DNA of 64,000 nt from Trichobilharzia regenti (GCA_944472135.2 OX235262.1:63798887-63862886); one strand, 5' to 3'; counted from the stretch's first letter, positions 44,792 to 56,690 are shown. Translations and numbers: made by a program. Notes: generated by a model from the sequence alone, not told the origin.

Positions 44792-45431
44792 TGTAACAGT
44801 ATAAGACGAGAGACTTGGTAAAGGATTGTTTTTTGAGTTAGACCACGGATTGATATCACTTAGAGAACCATTGAAAACAAGCAGGAACTACTAGACAACC
44901 ATTTCATCCTAGTTTGGGACTCATTAGCAGCACGTACCTACCACCAGGGTTCGAACCCAGGACCTCTCAGTTTCGAAACGAGCTCATAGACCATTCAGCT
45001 ACCGGAACCTGACTCAACAACCAGCCCATGGATTATAACTTCTACCACCAACCAATGTCATCGGTGGGAAATCCATCCTCACTCCCGAATTCACTGGTCA
45101 CAACTTCTCACTAGGGCTCCAGGAAACTCGGAAAATAAATCATATCCTTACAAATCACCTCTCGAAAAGGGTTGTTTATCCAAAATTTGGTATCTCTGTA
45201 TGTGGGAATTATATACACCTTATCTTCAGTACACCATTTGCACAGATCTTTCGTGTTGTGCTACTTCTGCCCTTCATATTGTGTTCCTTTCACGTTTTCC
45301 ATGTATCTCATCAACCTTGTATCATTTACCTTCTCTGACATAAAATCTATCTTCCTGCTATTTGATGTTTTTATGCCTATGAATATCTCTTAACATACTA
45401 CTGAGAAATCCTATCAGTAACACACGCCACA
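44792..45431. mobile_element. Solo LTR (TSD GTGG) interrupted by a hammerhead SINE
   Basis: Begins TGTAACAGTATAAGACGAGA and ends CACGCCACA, bracketed by GTGG at 44788-44791 and 45432-45435. The interior part TTGGTATCTCTGTATG...ACACCATTTGCACAG matches the LTR at 62620. A family A SINE (about 44838-45165) is inserted into it, which dates the SINE after the LTR. Confidence 0.75.
44838..45165 (-). mobile_element. tRNA-headed hammerhead SINE with body (family A), nested in the LTR
   Basis: On the minus strand: body with GTTTCCTGGAGCCCTAGTGA and GGAGTGAGGATGGATTTCCC (same as 59775-59835), tRNA-like head, HHR remnant with CTAATGAG and GATGAAAT, and tail ending ATATCAATCCGTGGTCTAAC. The invariant G of CTGATGAG is A, so it is not expected to cleave. 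Confidence 0.7.
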
Positions 45432-45435
45432 GTGG

Positions 45436-46237
45436 TAAAATGATTGTAAAAAATTACCATATGACATCATCTTCTAGTATTCCTCTTCTTAGTGCGTTAT
45501 TTAAATAATGATTTACAATTAGCCATTCACGAAAACTTCTCAAATCTATTTGCAAAGTTACCATGAATAACCGTTTTCTTCAGTGACAATTTTAGTGGTT
45601 ATGTAATCATTTCACTATTATATAAAACAATCTGGAAAAAACTCAGTGGAAATAAAGTTATGTTCGTGTTTTATCAACCCCATTTATAACCCAGGTTATC
45701 TGTATCTCCAAAGAAACCTGAAAATAGAATATGCAGATTTCATCATGGCAGTCTTGTCCTTCTCTCTCTGGTAAAAATGCTGATTTAATAGTCAATCGTC
45801 TCTTTCAAGGTATCTTGTAACTACACATGAAATAATACACCTTCTACAAATGAATACAACCCATAAGACAAAATGCTGCTTAATATTTTCCTGAAGTTTT
45901 TACACATGAGTATTTTCGCGTAGCATTTTATTTAAAAGAGACTTTTGGGAGAGGAGAAATGGCGAACCATTGTAAAGATGGTAGCATCGTGAATTCTGAA
46001 TTTAGAACTAAAAAACGATACACTACTAAATTAGAATACGGTAGTGTAACGAATTTTGAAAATTTATTATAATAATATTACGATTTTTATGTAATAGGTT
46101 AAGAAATTATTTGGTTCTGATGAAGCTGTCGACCAAAATCGTGCTATTTCTACCCTCAGGTATTCTTGAAATGAGAAGGTTGAAAATCTGTTCCTCGGTA
46201 AAGTGTATATAATAGAATATTAATTTTGAAGCAACAT
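45436..46237. other. No gene recognised
   Basis: AT-rich; no ORF or repeat of note. Confidence 0.45.
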
Positions 46238-46400
46238 GTTTAGCAGTGGCGTCCGGGATGTGCATTTCGTCCTATTTGGGACTCATTCCTGGATGTATAT
46301 GCGTTCCCCAGTGAGTGGTGGTGCCCCTGCCAGGGCTCAAACCTAGTGCCCATAGTTTCAAGCTCATTATTGATTTCAAGTCTTGACATTAGTTGTGCCA
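46238..46400 (-). mobile_element. Sm-alpha-like SINE with dead hammerhead (family B)
   Basis: On the minus strand the HHR half reads CATCCAGGAATGAGTCCCAA, ATAGGACGAAATGCACATC, CCGGACGCCACTGCT. The core lost one base and the U of CTGATGAG. The tRNA-like side (GGTTTGAGCCC) is at about 46333. Confidence 0.7.
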
Positions 46401-47383
46401 CTTGCGCTACAGAATGTACTCCTGAAAGTTTATCTGAAAGGAAGCAAAGAAAACAGTGTTAAATACCCTACCTATAACGGTTTTTACTTTGTTACATATC
46501 ACGTATTTGTCCAAATTGATATTTATTTGCTGTTGTAATGTTAATGTATTTGTATGTACTTAACCTTAAAAAACTGCATAAATAACAGTGTCTGTAGGGC
46601 ATTCAGTTGACGAGTCCTACCGGAATCTATGAAATCATTAAATACTGCTATTTTTTCACAGTTATTGCATATTTTGAAATACTGTCGTTATTATCACTAC
46701 CTACCTAAGAATTATACTAAGAATGGATGTGCAGTAATCAAGAGTCCCAATCTTAGTCATCAATGAATCGCGAATCTATGTCAGTTCGGGACGAAGCCTA
46801 CACCAAGAATAATCGAAATCTGAATTATGTGTGGAAATATATAAAGTAATTTTATTTTGGTAAACTGATATTATCATAATTAGATATGAGTGTCGATTAG
46901 TGATGAACCCCTCAGAGGTTATTTATGTCGGCATAGGAATTCATCAGCAACACGGAAAAACAGCAGTTAAACATTCCAGTCAGTTCAATTTTTAACTGTC
47001 TGCGTACAGGCTGTCAGGAGGTTGAGGTTAAAATGAGTTAAATTATCATGATATCTAAAAAATTCTAGCAATTAAAATGAAGACAAGTCATGAGAAGTAA
47101 CTGACCCTAACAAGTGAGTTATCGAAGTACGAATCCCGTAACTCAGAGTTTCCAAGTGTGAATTCAGTCGCATACTGGTTTCCAAGCGGCTTTCAGTTGA
47201 CTGTCTAATCAACATGATAAATTCTATATTTTTATTTGCAGTTGATTGATTCTGTGTGGTTTCGACTTACTGGTTGTCACTTGTTGATATCCGTACTACG
47301 TCTTCGTTTGGTGAAAGCATTACCGAAGTGATAGGAAAGTAAATCATTCAGTGGTTCTAGTTAAGATATCCTCATTCCGTCCA

Positions 47384-47429
<46 letters not shown>

Positions 47430-48119
47430 CGGTGTTCAGGAGTTTTCTGATGTTGCATTAAATTCAGAAGTCAGATTCTTACGAATTTGTGTCATTCACA
47501 CAGAAAACAGTCAAAGGGAATTTTACCTTACTTTCACATGCACATCATTAAATGGTAAGCTGTAAGAACTTGCTGTACCCTGTTTCAAGAGATATAAAGT
47601 CTTATCAGTCTTAGTCACTATTGAAAGCCCGACTGTATGAATCTCTTCAGGTTGTAGTTAAAGGTCAACAAAACCGGCTGTCGTTCCAATCACTTACCTG
47701 AAGCAAATTCCAAGATAGTAACCAACACGATGAAAACAAATAACACAAGTTGATGAACTACATCAGAACTCATCAACAAGTTCGCAACTTGCACTATAAT
47801 TCATAAGAAACTACAGATGAGTTAGCAGATATATGGACATCATGGAAGGAATTTATATGTAGAAAGCTGTAATTTGTTTTGTATTACTGGATTACAATGA
47901 TCAGTCATTCTCTGTTGACATATTCACACCTAAAACAGACGTATAGATCATATCATTTGTTTTCATTTTTGCATTGTTTTCCAACTGCTGTGTTCGAGTC
48001 TTAGTGGAAACAACCCCACTCACTGGAATGCAGGTACATCTAGTCGAAGAATCCTCAACTGTTAAAAATTTGCCTACCGCATTCACCACTTATCTTCAAG
48101 TTTTGATTCTCAGGGACCG
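46401..48119. other. No gene recognised; (TA)n tract
   Basis: A (TA)n microsatellite lies at 47383-47427. Nothing else was assigned. Confidence 0.45.
47383..47427. repeat. (TA)n microsatellite
   Basis: About 45 bases, interrupted once by TG. Confidence 0.9.
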
Positions 48120-48330
48120 AATCGATTTTAAGTTTCGTCACGAAATAACTTCATTTAGAGAACCACTGAAAGAATAAGGAGTAACGGGAGGCTGTTTCAT
48201 CTTGGTTTGGGATTCGTCAGCAGTACCCACTCCAGACCTTATTAAGGATTAAACCTAAGACTTTCAGGTTACAAGGCCAGCTCCTTGACTATTCAGATAA
48301 TGAGACAGAATCTAATAGCCAATCAGTTCT
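48120..48330 (-). mobile_element. Diverged tRNA-headed hammerhead SINE (family A)
   Basis: The minus strand keeps the order of family A (head with ACCTGAAAGTC, HHR remnant GATGAAACAGCC, tail AGTGGTTCTCTAAATGAAG), but B box and core are degraded. Confidence 0.55.
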
Positions 48331-48357
48331 AACTGCTGCCAACCTGTGATATGGTGT

Positions 48358-50393
48358 GTGGAATTTATTTAAGGAGGTCACCGGGGGTAGTTAAATAAAT
48401 AATGATCCTTCTATAGTTGATGCTGGTACTCTTAATAAGTCCTTCATATGTCGTCTAGCTGATGTTATTATCTCAAATGCTACAATTGCAAACAATGTCA
48501 GCTCCGCTGATTTTAGCTCAAATGATCCCTGATATCTACCCAGTCCCTTGATCCAGATGGTGTACCAGCTATTATCGTGAATAAATGTGCTGACATTTTA
48601 TGTCATCCTCTCACTGATATTTTCAATGAATCACTTTCCAGTAACAATGTGCCTGCTTCTTGGAAGGACATTAAAATTGTTCCTGTGCCTAAATTATCAA
48701 GTGGACCGACTGTTAATTTCAGACCTATTGCCATTACTTCCCCTTTTTCAAAAATAATGGGAAGACTGCTTTTACTTAAGGTCGAACCATCACTGAATGC
48801 TTTTAACGACCCTAATCAATTTGCTTATAAACATAGTAGATGTACTTCAGGTGCCACTGTCGTCTTATATCACAATATTGTCTTTAGCTTAGACAGAGGT
48901 GCCAAATATGTTCGGTGTGCTTTCATAGATTACACATCTGCCTTCGACTATGTACCTAGTCCTCTTTTGTTAAAAAAAACTTTCTGCTTCACAAGCACAG
49001 TGATGGATTACCAAGTGGTTGCATTCCTATTTTTCTGGTAGGAAGTAGTACACTGTTTACAAAGGGAAGTCCTCCACTGCTTCACTTATTCCAGCTGGTG
49101 TTTCTCAGGGAGCTGCTTTTTGTCCTTTTCTGTTTTCCTTCTTCTTACATGACTTGTCTCATTCTGACGAAACCAATTTTGCTAAGTATGCCAATGATCT
49201 GATTGTTTATATGCCTGTTACTTCTCAGTCAGATTGTTCCAAAATGAGTAACATTTTATAGGAAATTATTCAGTGGTCCTCGTCAAATGATCTTGAGCTG
49301 AATGTCTGGTGGTTAATTTCACTTTCAGACTCAACAGTGACTTGCGTGAACTGGTTATTTCGCAAGATTCCACTATCATAGATGGCACTAAAATTGAAAC
49401 CAAATCGACTGTTAAGTACCTTGGACTGTGTATTTCCTCTGATTTCTCCTGGTCTTCCAACATTATCTTATTCTCCAGAAAGATATTTCGTTTGATATTC
49501 TGTATAAAGAAGTCAAGACGATCCGGCCCCATTCTATCTCTACTGTTACCATTTGTTAATTCTTGTATTCCACCCATACTTCCTTACTGTTCCTCCTTAA
49601 TCATTCCCGCGCTACTTAAGAAAGACTTTGTTATACTGCGTAGGGCCCTAAAAGCCGTCAGTAGGGCGAATGAAATGTTGCTAAACCAACTCGTTAATAC
49701 TATTGTAGATAGACACTTGGATTCCTGCAAGAAGTTAGCAAATATTATTCCGTGAGACTCTGAACTTCCTCTTTATACACAACTCTTTTCTTGCATCTCA
49801 TCATCTAGGTTGAATTAGAAGCAACTTTAAAAGACTATGCTCGGACGACTAAGTACAAAACTCTACGATACCTTATTTAGCACACATTTGATGTTATGAG
49901 AAAAGTGTAAGATAGAAAATTAGCAACTTACTGAGGAACTCTAAGTAAATGGAATTGTTTTTTTATTCTCATTATTACACTGTCGCTAATATTTTCACTA
50001 TGCGTCGGTGGAACGGCGGTAGGGTGTTTGCCGACCACACAGGTGGTTTGGGGTTCGATCCCCCGGCCGACACGCTCCTTTACCTCGCTAAGCCAGTAGT
50101 AAGACTAGTAAAGGGGGAAGGTTGGGCATGAGGCTAGCAACCCTATCCTGTAAAAATAATCACCAGTGCTACAGAAACTTCAAGCCTCTAGTTTGAAGCC
50201 CTATGTTCCGCTGGGAACGTATAGGAATAAAAAAATATTTAATTTATATTCCCTTCTTATTGAACAATATTATTAATGTAAATGCCCTATTTTAATTATT
50301 GCCCCTGTAATGAGAAAATTAGATGCAGTATTGTATTACATACTGAAAATTCCATATTTGTATTGTTTTGAATAAAGCTATTATTATTTGAAA
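48358..50393 (+). mobile_element. Degenerate CR1 LINE with a SINE inserted in its 3' UTR
   Basis: Broken frames match residues 350 to the end of the intact CR1: LDPDGVPAI, ADILCHPLTDIFNESLSSNN, FRPIAITSPFSKIMGRLLLL, FIDYTSAFDYVP and CCAATGATCTG coding the former YADD (now YAND). The 3' UTR resumes after the SINE at 50001-50245 and ends CTGAAAATTCCATATTTGTA with GAATAAAGCTATTATTATT. Oriented plus; dead because of several stops and frameshifts. Confidence 0.82.
50001..50245 (+). mobile_element. Full-length RTE-tailed tRNA SINE (family D), nested in CR1
   Basis: The head spans about 50001-50075: TGCGTCGGTGGAACGGCGGT (A box region) and GGGTTCGATCCCC (B box). The body includes GCATGAGGCTAGCAACCC and GTGCTACAGAAACTTCAAGC, and the tail GAAGCCCTATGTTCCGCTGG ends in AATAAAAAAA. 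The pol III A and B boxes suggest internal transcription. The tail matches the end of the resident RTE. Confidence 0.85.
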
Positions 50394-50419
50394 TTTAGAA
50401 GACAATTGCAGCGAAGAAA

Positions 50420-50865
50420 ATTTTCTTTTCGACGAAGTCATCATCTTGGCTGTACATTCGTGTATTTATATCAAATGGATAGGAAAGTTCCAGAATAATA
50501 TCCGGTCAAGGGTCAAATTAGTAAAAATTAAAATTAGGAATTAGAATGCCATAATAAACAGGGGGATGGATAAAACAAACAAAGTATCATCGTGATAGCT
50601 AAGAAGATTGACATTGTGCAATTAGGGGTTAGAAATGTAGAAATAACAAAATAGACAGGATGTTTGGATAAGAACTAATGTGATGAATAATTGTTTATGC
50701 AATCAGGGATTAAATGTGTGGAAATAGTAAAATGACAAAATAAACACGAAGTCCGGGTATGAAAATATGGTAGTGTGAACAGGGATTAAGAAAAACTTAA
50801 AATAACAAGAATAAACAGGAAGTTTAGGTAAGAAAGGCGATAGGATGGTCATTACTAAAAAATTA
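50420..50865. repeat. Degenerate tandem repeats next to a PLE
   Basis: Three to four imperfect units of roughly 70-110 bases share the pattern CAGGGATTA...AAATAACAA...AATAAACAGGAAGT...GGTAAG (near 50530, 50620, 50700, 50780). They lie just 3' of the PLE ORF on the minus strand, where a PLE 3' UTR would be. Confidence 0.5.
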
Positions 50866-50870
50866 CCTGT

Positions 50871-51680
50871 TTATGATGGCCATGACAGGGACAGGGGTTG
50901 GACGTATTTCTTTTGGATACAAAGGGTGGGTTTGAGCTTTTGTATAGCTAGCGCTTCGGCTATGCCCAGATGTCTTGATTTGACTCCCTTTGATAGGTTT
51001 GATTGAATCTTGTAAATTACTTTGAAGGATTTTTCGAAAAGTGCTGAATGTCCTGAATTGACCAGATGTTCTGTCACTGAACTGTATACACGCTTTTGGT
51101 TTCCTTTTACTAACCAGGCTGGGTAGTGTTCACGAGCGCGTTTTTCAAGTCGGCGCATGGTACATCCAACGTACTCAGCTCCACAAGAGCAAGTAAACTG
51201 ATATATGCACGTTGAGGTGGCCCAATGCGACAGCTTGTCTTTCACGTTCTGGCTGAACAGTTTCTTGCAGGAAAATGTCAGTCGTAGGCTCGCGGCGAAG
51301 TATGTTTTACTTAGCGATTTGGAGAGGCGTTTGTGAAGGATTTCTGCTTCAATATCACCTTTGAATTCTAGATTAAGCAGAAGTATTTTCTTTGGAACGG
51401 AATGGACTTGTTCGGAAGTCTTCTTACACTTGAGATTCTTGTCTATGAATCTTGGCGGGAAACCGTTTTCCATCAGGGTTTTTCGAAGATTATGCAGTTC
51501 TTCTTCAACCACTTCCTCGCTGCATATCTTCCTAATCCTCGAGGAAAGAGCGTATATCAGGTTCCTCTTTCTACTCAGGGGCACGAAGCTTTGAAAGTTG
51601 ATGAATTGTCCATTCCATGTAGGCTTTTTGTATATGGACCTTTTCAGAGAGTTGTCGGCGTTTCTTGTCATATGGACGTC
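50871..51680 (-). mobile_element. PLE fragment with intact GIY-YIG endonuclease reading frame
   Basis: 266 codons open. The N-terminal half is the distal reverse transcriptase/linker (RSIYKKPTWNGQFINFQSF, FRKTLMENGFPPRFIDKN-like, SVPKKILLLNLEFKGD). The C-terminal half is the endonuclease: YQFTCSCGAEYVG, then TMRRLEKRAREHYP and SVTEHLVNSGH, with the conserved Cys pair, Tyr/Gly, Arg and Glu-His positions of PLE GIY-YIG enzymes. The catalytic RT palm is missing; the copy ends near 51680 at an ATT repeat, consistent with 5' truncation. PLEs use this nuclease for target nicking. Confidence 0.85.
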
Positions 51681-51689
51681 GAAATTTTT

Positions 51690-52369
51690 ATTATTTATAT
51701 TATTATTATTTTTTTATTATTTTATTATTATTATTATTAAAGTATGAAATTCTATGGACCCCACTGTATCTACAAGTTCACCTGCAGTCGCAGAGACCCA
51801 TATATAAGTATATTATTATTCATGACAAAACTCTAATTCAAGGTTTTTAAAGGTTATGGAAACACTTATGGGAATAATCACGTGCGTCCCAAACTATGTG
51901 CATAGAAAACAACAGACTTCAACCTTTGCATACATTGGACTACTTGACCTACTGAAATACGATTAGTTATTATAATACACTTTTATTTTAAATAACTGAC
52001 TAATCGTCAAACTTTTTTATTTTATTATTTTTAAAAGACTCATTAGTGAACAAAGAATATATATATATATATATTCATAATCATTGATGAATTACTATTA
52101 TTACTGACAACGTTAATGTTTTTCAAAGTAACATCGAATCACTGACATCAAAATTCAACGAGTTATATGCGCATCGATTATCGGTAGATTATAGTTCAAA
52201 ACACGCGTGTATGTGATAATATGTGCAAAAATGTGACACTAAATTGTACATTAGATTTCAAAAGTAAGCGATCATGAATAACAACAAATATATATATTAA
52301 TGAATTCTCATGACTAATTTTGTAAAGCAATAATAAAGAAACTACGAAATGATTATTATTATTGTTGCT
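51690..52369. other. No gene recognised; simple repeats
   Basis: An ATT-rich tract (51690-51742) and a (TA)n tract (52059-52074). Otherwise nothing was assigned. Confidence 0.5.
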
Positions 52370-52770
52370 TGTTCTTATTCCCTTGGGTTCCAAGTGAAAC
52401 ATAGGGCTTCAACAAAACATCTCCGTTTCAGTCAGTTCTCTACAGTCTTCTTTAGCTGGCGCCCATTTGTTCTTAAGCTCTAATTTCCTGCTTACAGGAT
52501 ATCCTCCATGTCACACTCGGACGCCCTACTCGTCGTTTCTCATTTGAGTTCCGTTCGAGGGCATGGTGTGTGATGTCATTCAGTGGTCTCCTCAGTGTTT
52601 CTCAGATCCATTTCCAATTTCTCCGGCATATTTGTCGAGCAACAGTTTCTTGATCTGTACTTTCCCTAAGTTTCTTATTCCTAATCTTCTCTGATCGGAT
52701 ATGTGATCTTTGGTATGGAATGAAGGTAGCTGTTGATGAAAGCACGAAATAATGTCTTCTGACAATATTT
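52370..52770 (-). mobile_element. RTE LINE 3'-end fragment
   Basis: On the minus strand it ends GAAGCCCTATGTTTCACTTG, preceded by CTCGAACGGAACTCAAATGA and a frame with EKISNR-like and RRQILS sequence parallel to the C-terminal 130 residues of the intact RTE. Frameshifted. Confidence 0.75.
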
Positions 52771-53404
52771 GTCTCCTTAATGCATTATTTAAATTTATCA
52801 AAGGATTTGCTTTTTCAAAATACTATTGATGTTTAAACACTACACTGTTTCCACAAAATGTGATCTTCACAGACTTTTAGAGAAGAAGAGTAATTGTACA
52901 ACGTTGCCTCACTTCAGGGAACGACAGACATGTAAAATAACATTTGCGAATCCTATTCTTTGTAGCCATTAGCCGGTTAATTCCCATAGCGTTGGACCTA
53001 CTCCATGGATACTTTTTCAAAGAACTGATATGCTATGTTCTCGGAAAGCATTAAACAATTCAGATCATATATGTTTTCACACTGTTATTATTACTACGTT
53101 TAATAAATGAACTTAGCACTTTATTTCACCACAAAGTTAAAATATTGATGTCGTGTTTTGTTACTATATTAATTCATAGTTGAACGATAAACTTACACAA
53201 TACAATCTAATAATCGGCAGCATACTTAAACCGACTGAAATCACGTTTACATAATTCAGAGGTTAGCTATGAATGCGAAACCTTTTATTTTATAAATTTA
53301 TTAAGTGCATAAGTGTCTGCGAAGTTATTTGATGAAAATAATGGATCAAAATACTTACCAGTATATTATAATAGTGCATCGAAGGTTCACTGGTGGAGCA
53401 TTCA
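52771..53404. other. No gene recognised
   Basis: AT-rich, no repeat or ORF assigned. Confidence 0.45.
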
Positions 53405-53580
53405 TGACTGCTGGCCGACTCACTCTTAAACTTAGCTGGTAGTAAGCTCGTTAAGGAGGAAAGGTTAAGTTTGTGGCTAGCAGCCTTACCTCTTAAAAGA
53501 AGCATCACTGTGACTGAAAATTCAAAGCCCAAGTATGAAGTTCTACGTTCCATTTGGAACGCAAAAGAATAAAATAGGTA
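53405..53580 (+). mobile_element. RTE-tailed SINE (family D), diverged
   Basis: The body TTGTGGCTAGCAGCCTTACC and the tail GAAGTTCTACGTTCCATTTG with AAAAGAATAAAATA match family D; the head is degraded (GGCCGACTCACTC). Confidence 0.6.
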
Positions 53581-53689
53581 TTATAGTAGGTCCATTTTAC
53601 ATTGAAAGATTGTGTTAAACCACATACAGCATCCAAAAACCCTTTTATTCTCTCTTTTCGTGGGTAACAGCGTATCCCAAAACATGAGA

Positions 53690-53962
53690 TAATTGTTCCC
53701 TTGGGTCTCGAAATGTACTACTGAAACGTTTATAATCGCCTATGGACCAAATGTCATGTATTTTTCGGAGGGGAAGAAGAAATATCATAATGGAATTGTT
53801 TGCCCTTCTGTCAGGCAGGATTATGTCATGCGGTCTACTGCCATGTAATATTCCATTTGAAAATTCTGAACGAATAGAAAATGTCATGCAACAAACTAAG
53901 CTGAAAATTCTGTACATTACATAAGCACTGTCCGGAATAAAGCCATTGTTATTATTATTGAT
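53690..53962 (+). mobile_element. CR1-type LINE 3' tail
   Basis: Ends GCTGAAAATTCTGTACATTA and CGGAATAAAGCCATTGTTAT, the CR1 tail pattern; no coding sequence left. Confidence 0.55.
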
Positions 53963-55130
53963 AATTCCATTATGGGTAAAGTTTTGTTTTGATAAAGTCT
54001 CAGAGTGTTATACAGTGATGTTTACTGATGACGTTTCGAGCACAATTTATTGCTCATAATCATACCAAGGTTCTCACACGACTGCCTAACTTCATTTATA
54101 TAATTCCATTATTTTTCACTTGATTTGATTGGCAGTAGTATTTTCCATATTTCAGGTATGAGTGACGACTCATTCCTATTTCATGTATTTGGTGTAGACT
54201 CGATGAACAAGGATTCAGTAATCAACCTCTCTCTCCACCTATTTAGATTACTTTTTAGAATTTTGACCCTCTCTCACCCTATTGTGTGGTTGTGTGTTAA
54301 TGCACGCATTGCAATTGCTGAGGTTTTTTCTAAATTACTTATCTTCTCGGGGTCAACCATTCTTACTTTAGCTAAATTCTTATGCTCTGACAATCTGACT
54401 ACCCCTGACCTACTAGTTTGACCTATATAGTTGACCTCACAGTCATTGCTAAGTATTTTGTAAGTTGCATTATTTTGTTTAATTGGATCCACTGGATCCT
54501 TAAGCCTACAGGGCTTGTCTCCGAGTGAGTTTGTAGGTTTAAATGCCACCCTAATTCCTGCTTTATTGAGAATCCTACGTGGAGAGGGTTTCAGATGTCC
54601 CCTCTTTATATGGTATAACTGTAGATGACTTATATTCTCTCTTATTTATGTTATTATTAATAGTTTCACAATTATTTTTATTTTTCGTTTGCCTTTTTTG
54701 ATCTTCCTAATGAATTTTAAAGGATAGTTATTTAACACCAAAGCCTCTTCTATCTGTTTTAGTTCATCATTTAGGCCTTTTCTTGTGCTACTTAGTGATA
54801 GTGCTCGGTTTGTTAAACACTTAACTAAGCCTGCCTTAACAGTCAACGGATGAGATGAATTAAAGTCTAAGTATCTATTAGAATGAGTTGGTACACACTA
54901 GTGTGTAGTTTACCTTCTTCTATTCGTTTTATTTTACAATCTAACATAGCTAATTCTCCTTGTTCATTTTGCGATTCAAATGTGAATTTTATTCCCTCGA
55001 CTAGTGAGTTTATGTGTGTCAAGAAGTTAGAGATATGTTCTGTTTTTAACACTGTGAAAGTGTCATCCATATATCTCCACCATATTTTTGGAGTAGGATT
55101 AAATATATTAAGAGCCATACGTCTCTTAAT
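53962..55130 (-). mobile_element. PLE, RT palm to 3' end, minus strand
   Basis: From 55118 downward: IWWRYMDDTFTVL (RT catalytic YMDD box), LAMLDCKIKR, a linker with RKGLNDELKQIEEAL, and from 54549 the GIY-YIG part NDCEVNYIGQTSRSGVVRLS followed by EH. The terminus GTGCTCGAAACGTCATCAGT lies at its low end. A few stops interrupt the frame (for example near 54640 and 54860). The portion 54731-53962 is repeated in reverse at 55131-55901. The RT N-terminal part is missing. Confidence 0.82.
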
Positions 55131-55901
55131 ATAACTATCCTTTAAAATTCATTAGGAAGATCAAAAAAGGCAAACGAAAAATAAAAATAATTGTGAAACT
55201 ATTAATAATAACATAAATAAGAGAGAATATAAGTCATCTACAGTTATACCATATAAAGAGGGGACATCTGAAACCCTCTCCACGTAGGATTCTCAATAAA
55301 GCAGGAATTAGGGTGGCATTTAAACCTACAAACTCACTCGGAGACAAGCCCTGTAGGCTTAAGGATCCAGTGGATCCAATTAAACAAAATAATGCAACTT
55401 ACAAAATACTTAGCAATGACTGTGAGGTCAACTATATAGGTCAAACTAGTAGGTCAGGGGTAGTCAGATTGTCAGAGCATAAGAATTTAGCTAAAGTAAG
55501 AATGGTTGACCCCGAGAAGATAAGTAATTTAGAAAAAACCTCAGCAATTGCAATGCGTGCATTAACACACAACCACACAATAGGGTGAGAGAGGGTCAAA
55601 ATTCTAAAAAGTAATCTAAATAGGTGGAGAGAGAGGTTGATTACTGAATCCTTGTTCATCGAGTCTACACCAAATACATGAAATAGGAATGAGTCGTCAC
55701 TCATACCTGAAATATGGAAAATACTACTGCCAATCAAATCAAGTGAAAAATAATGGAATTATATAAATGAAGTTAGGCAGTCGTGTGAGAACCTTGGTAT
55801 GATTATGAGCAATAAATTGTGCTCGAAACGTCATCAGTAAACATCACTGTATAACACCTTGAGACTTTATCAAAACAAAACTTTACCGATAATGGAATTA
55901 T
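55131..55901 (+). mobile_element. Inverted copy of the PLE 3' part
   Basis: Nearly identical reverse complement of 53962-54731, including an identical 91-codon GIY-YIG reading frame (55313-55588) and the terminal sequence ATAATGGAATTAT. It starts in the middle of the linker at ATAACTATCC, so it is 5' truncated. Confidence 0.9.
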
Positions 55902-55956
55902 ACTTTACCACAGTGCACAAGTTTTATTCTTATGTTATTGATAAATAATTTCTTTT

Positions 55957-56060
55957 TTTAATATAATAATAACAGCTTTACTCCAAACAGTATTTGTGGT
56001 ACAGATATGAAATTTTCAGCGTGCATTACAATATATTGCATCTAATTACCTCATAAATTT
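55957..56060 (-). mobile_element. CR1-type LINE 3' tail
   Basis: The minus strand reads CACGCTGAAAATTTCATATC, then TTTGGAGTAAAGCTGTTATT and ATTAT: a very short 5'-truncated CR1 insertion. Confidence 0.6.
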
Positions 56061-56560
56061 TATAAGATTTTTAAAATCAAAAAGCGACACTCAGAAAAAG
56101 ATTAATAAAAGAAATTAAAAGAACAGCGTTGCTCTTACATTTCAAGCAATGCACCACAGTATATGAAATATAAAATTAGTGTGTAATAGAAGATGTGAAC
56201 AACAATATAATAGTAACGAAGAAAGGAAAACAAAATCTAATGGGACTATTTGTTAGAGTGCTGCAGTAAGTTGATCGGGTCATACAACGACGACATACAG
56301 ACTTTTGGAGTTCTGTTGCTGACTGTTTACTATTAATGCTATTTTACTACAAAGCGTTTTTTGATGAAATTAAATCCTTCTCAATGAACTAAGTTCATTA
56401 GGTGGCTCCTTGACAAAGTTTTACTTTTACCCGATGCTATAAAACAGCTTGTTAAAGGGAGATATTATTCGCTTCAAATCGACTAGTTAGATTGTCAAAA
56501 GTGAAGGCTTCATTACATTAATCAAAGGAATTCTTGTAAAGTATCTATCACAGCTTTTAA

Positions 56561-56690
56561 TACGTCAGTGGTTTGGTGGTAGAAAGCTCGGCAATCACGC
56601 ACACATAGTCAGGGGTTCGATTCCCGGCCGACGTGCTGCTATACCTCATCTAGGTTTCTACTAGCAAGTACCTATTCATAATTTTCCTAC
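56561..56690 (+). mobile_element. tRNA-like SINE head (family D)
   Basis: TACGTCAGTGGTTTGGTGGT with the B box GGGGTTCGATTCCC, followed by GCCGACGTGCTGCTATACCT. Body and tail fade after about 56690. It resembles a tRNA gene only in its A and B boxes; the cloverleaf stems do not form. Confidence 0.65.

Larger units (their letters stand above)
53962..55901. repeat. Large inverted repeat, two 770-bp arms, 399-bp spacer
   Basis: Arms at 53962-54731 and 55131-55901 match so closely that their translations agree residue for residue in both frames that I compared (91 and 98 codons). The spacer holds the RT palm of the minus-strand PLE. Confidence 0.92.

Noticed and set aside
50410..50460. Hammerhead in the PLE 3' region (minus strand GATGATGACTTCGTCGAAAAG)
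   Set aside because: The first core base is wrong and helix II would have too few pairs; not supported by eye.
54125..54421. Plus-strand 98-codon ORF present twice (also at 55441-55737, minus)
   Set aside because: It is the antisense of the PLE endonuclease region; it appears twice only because that region is duplicated as an inverted repeat.
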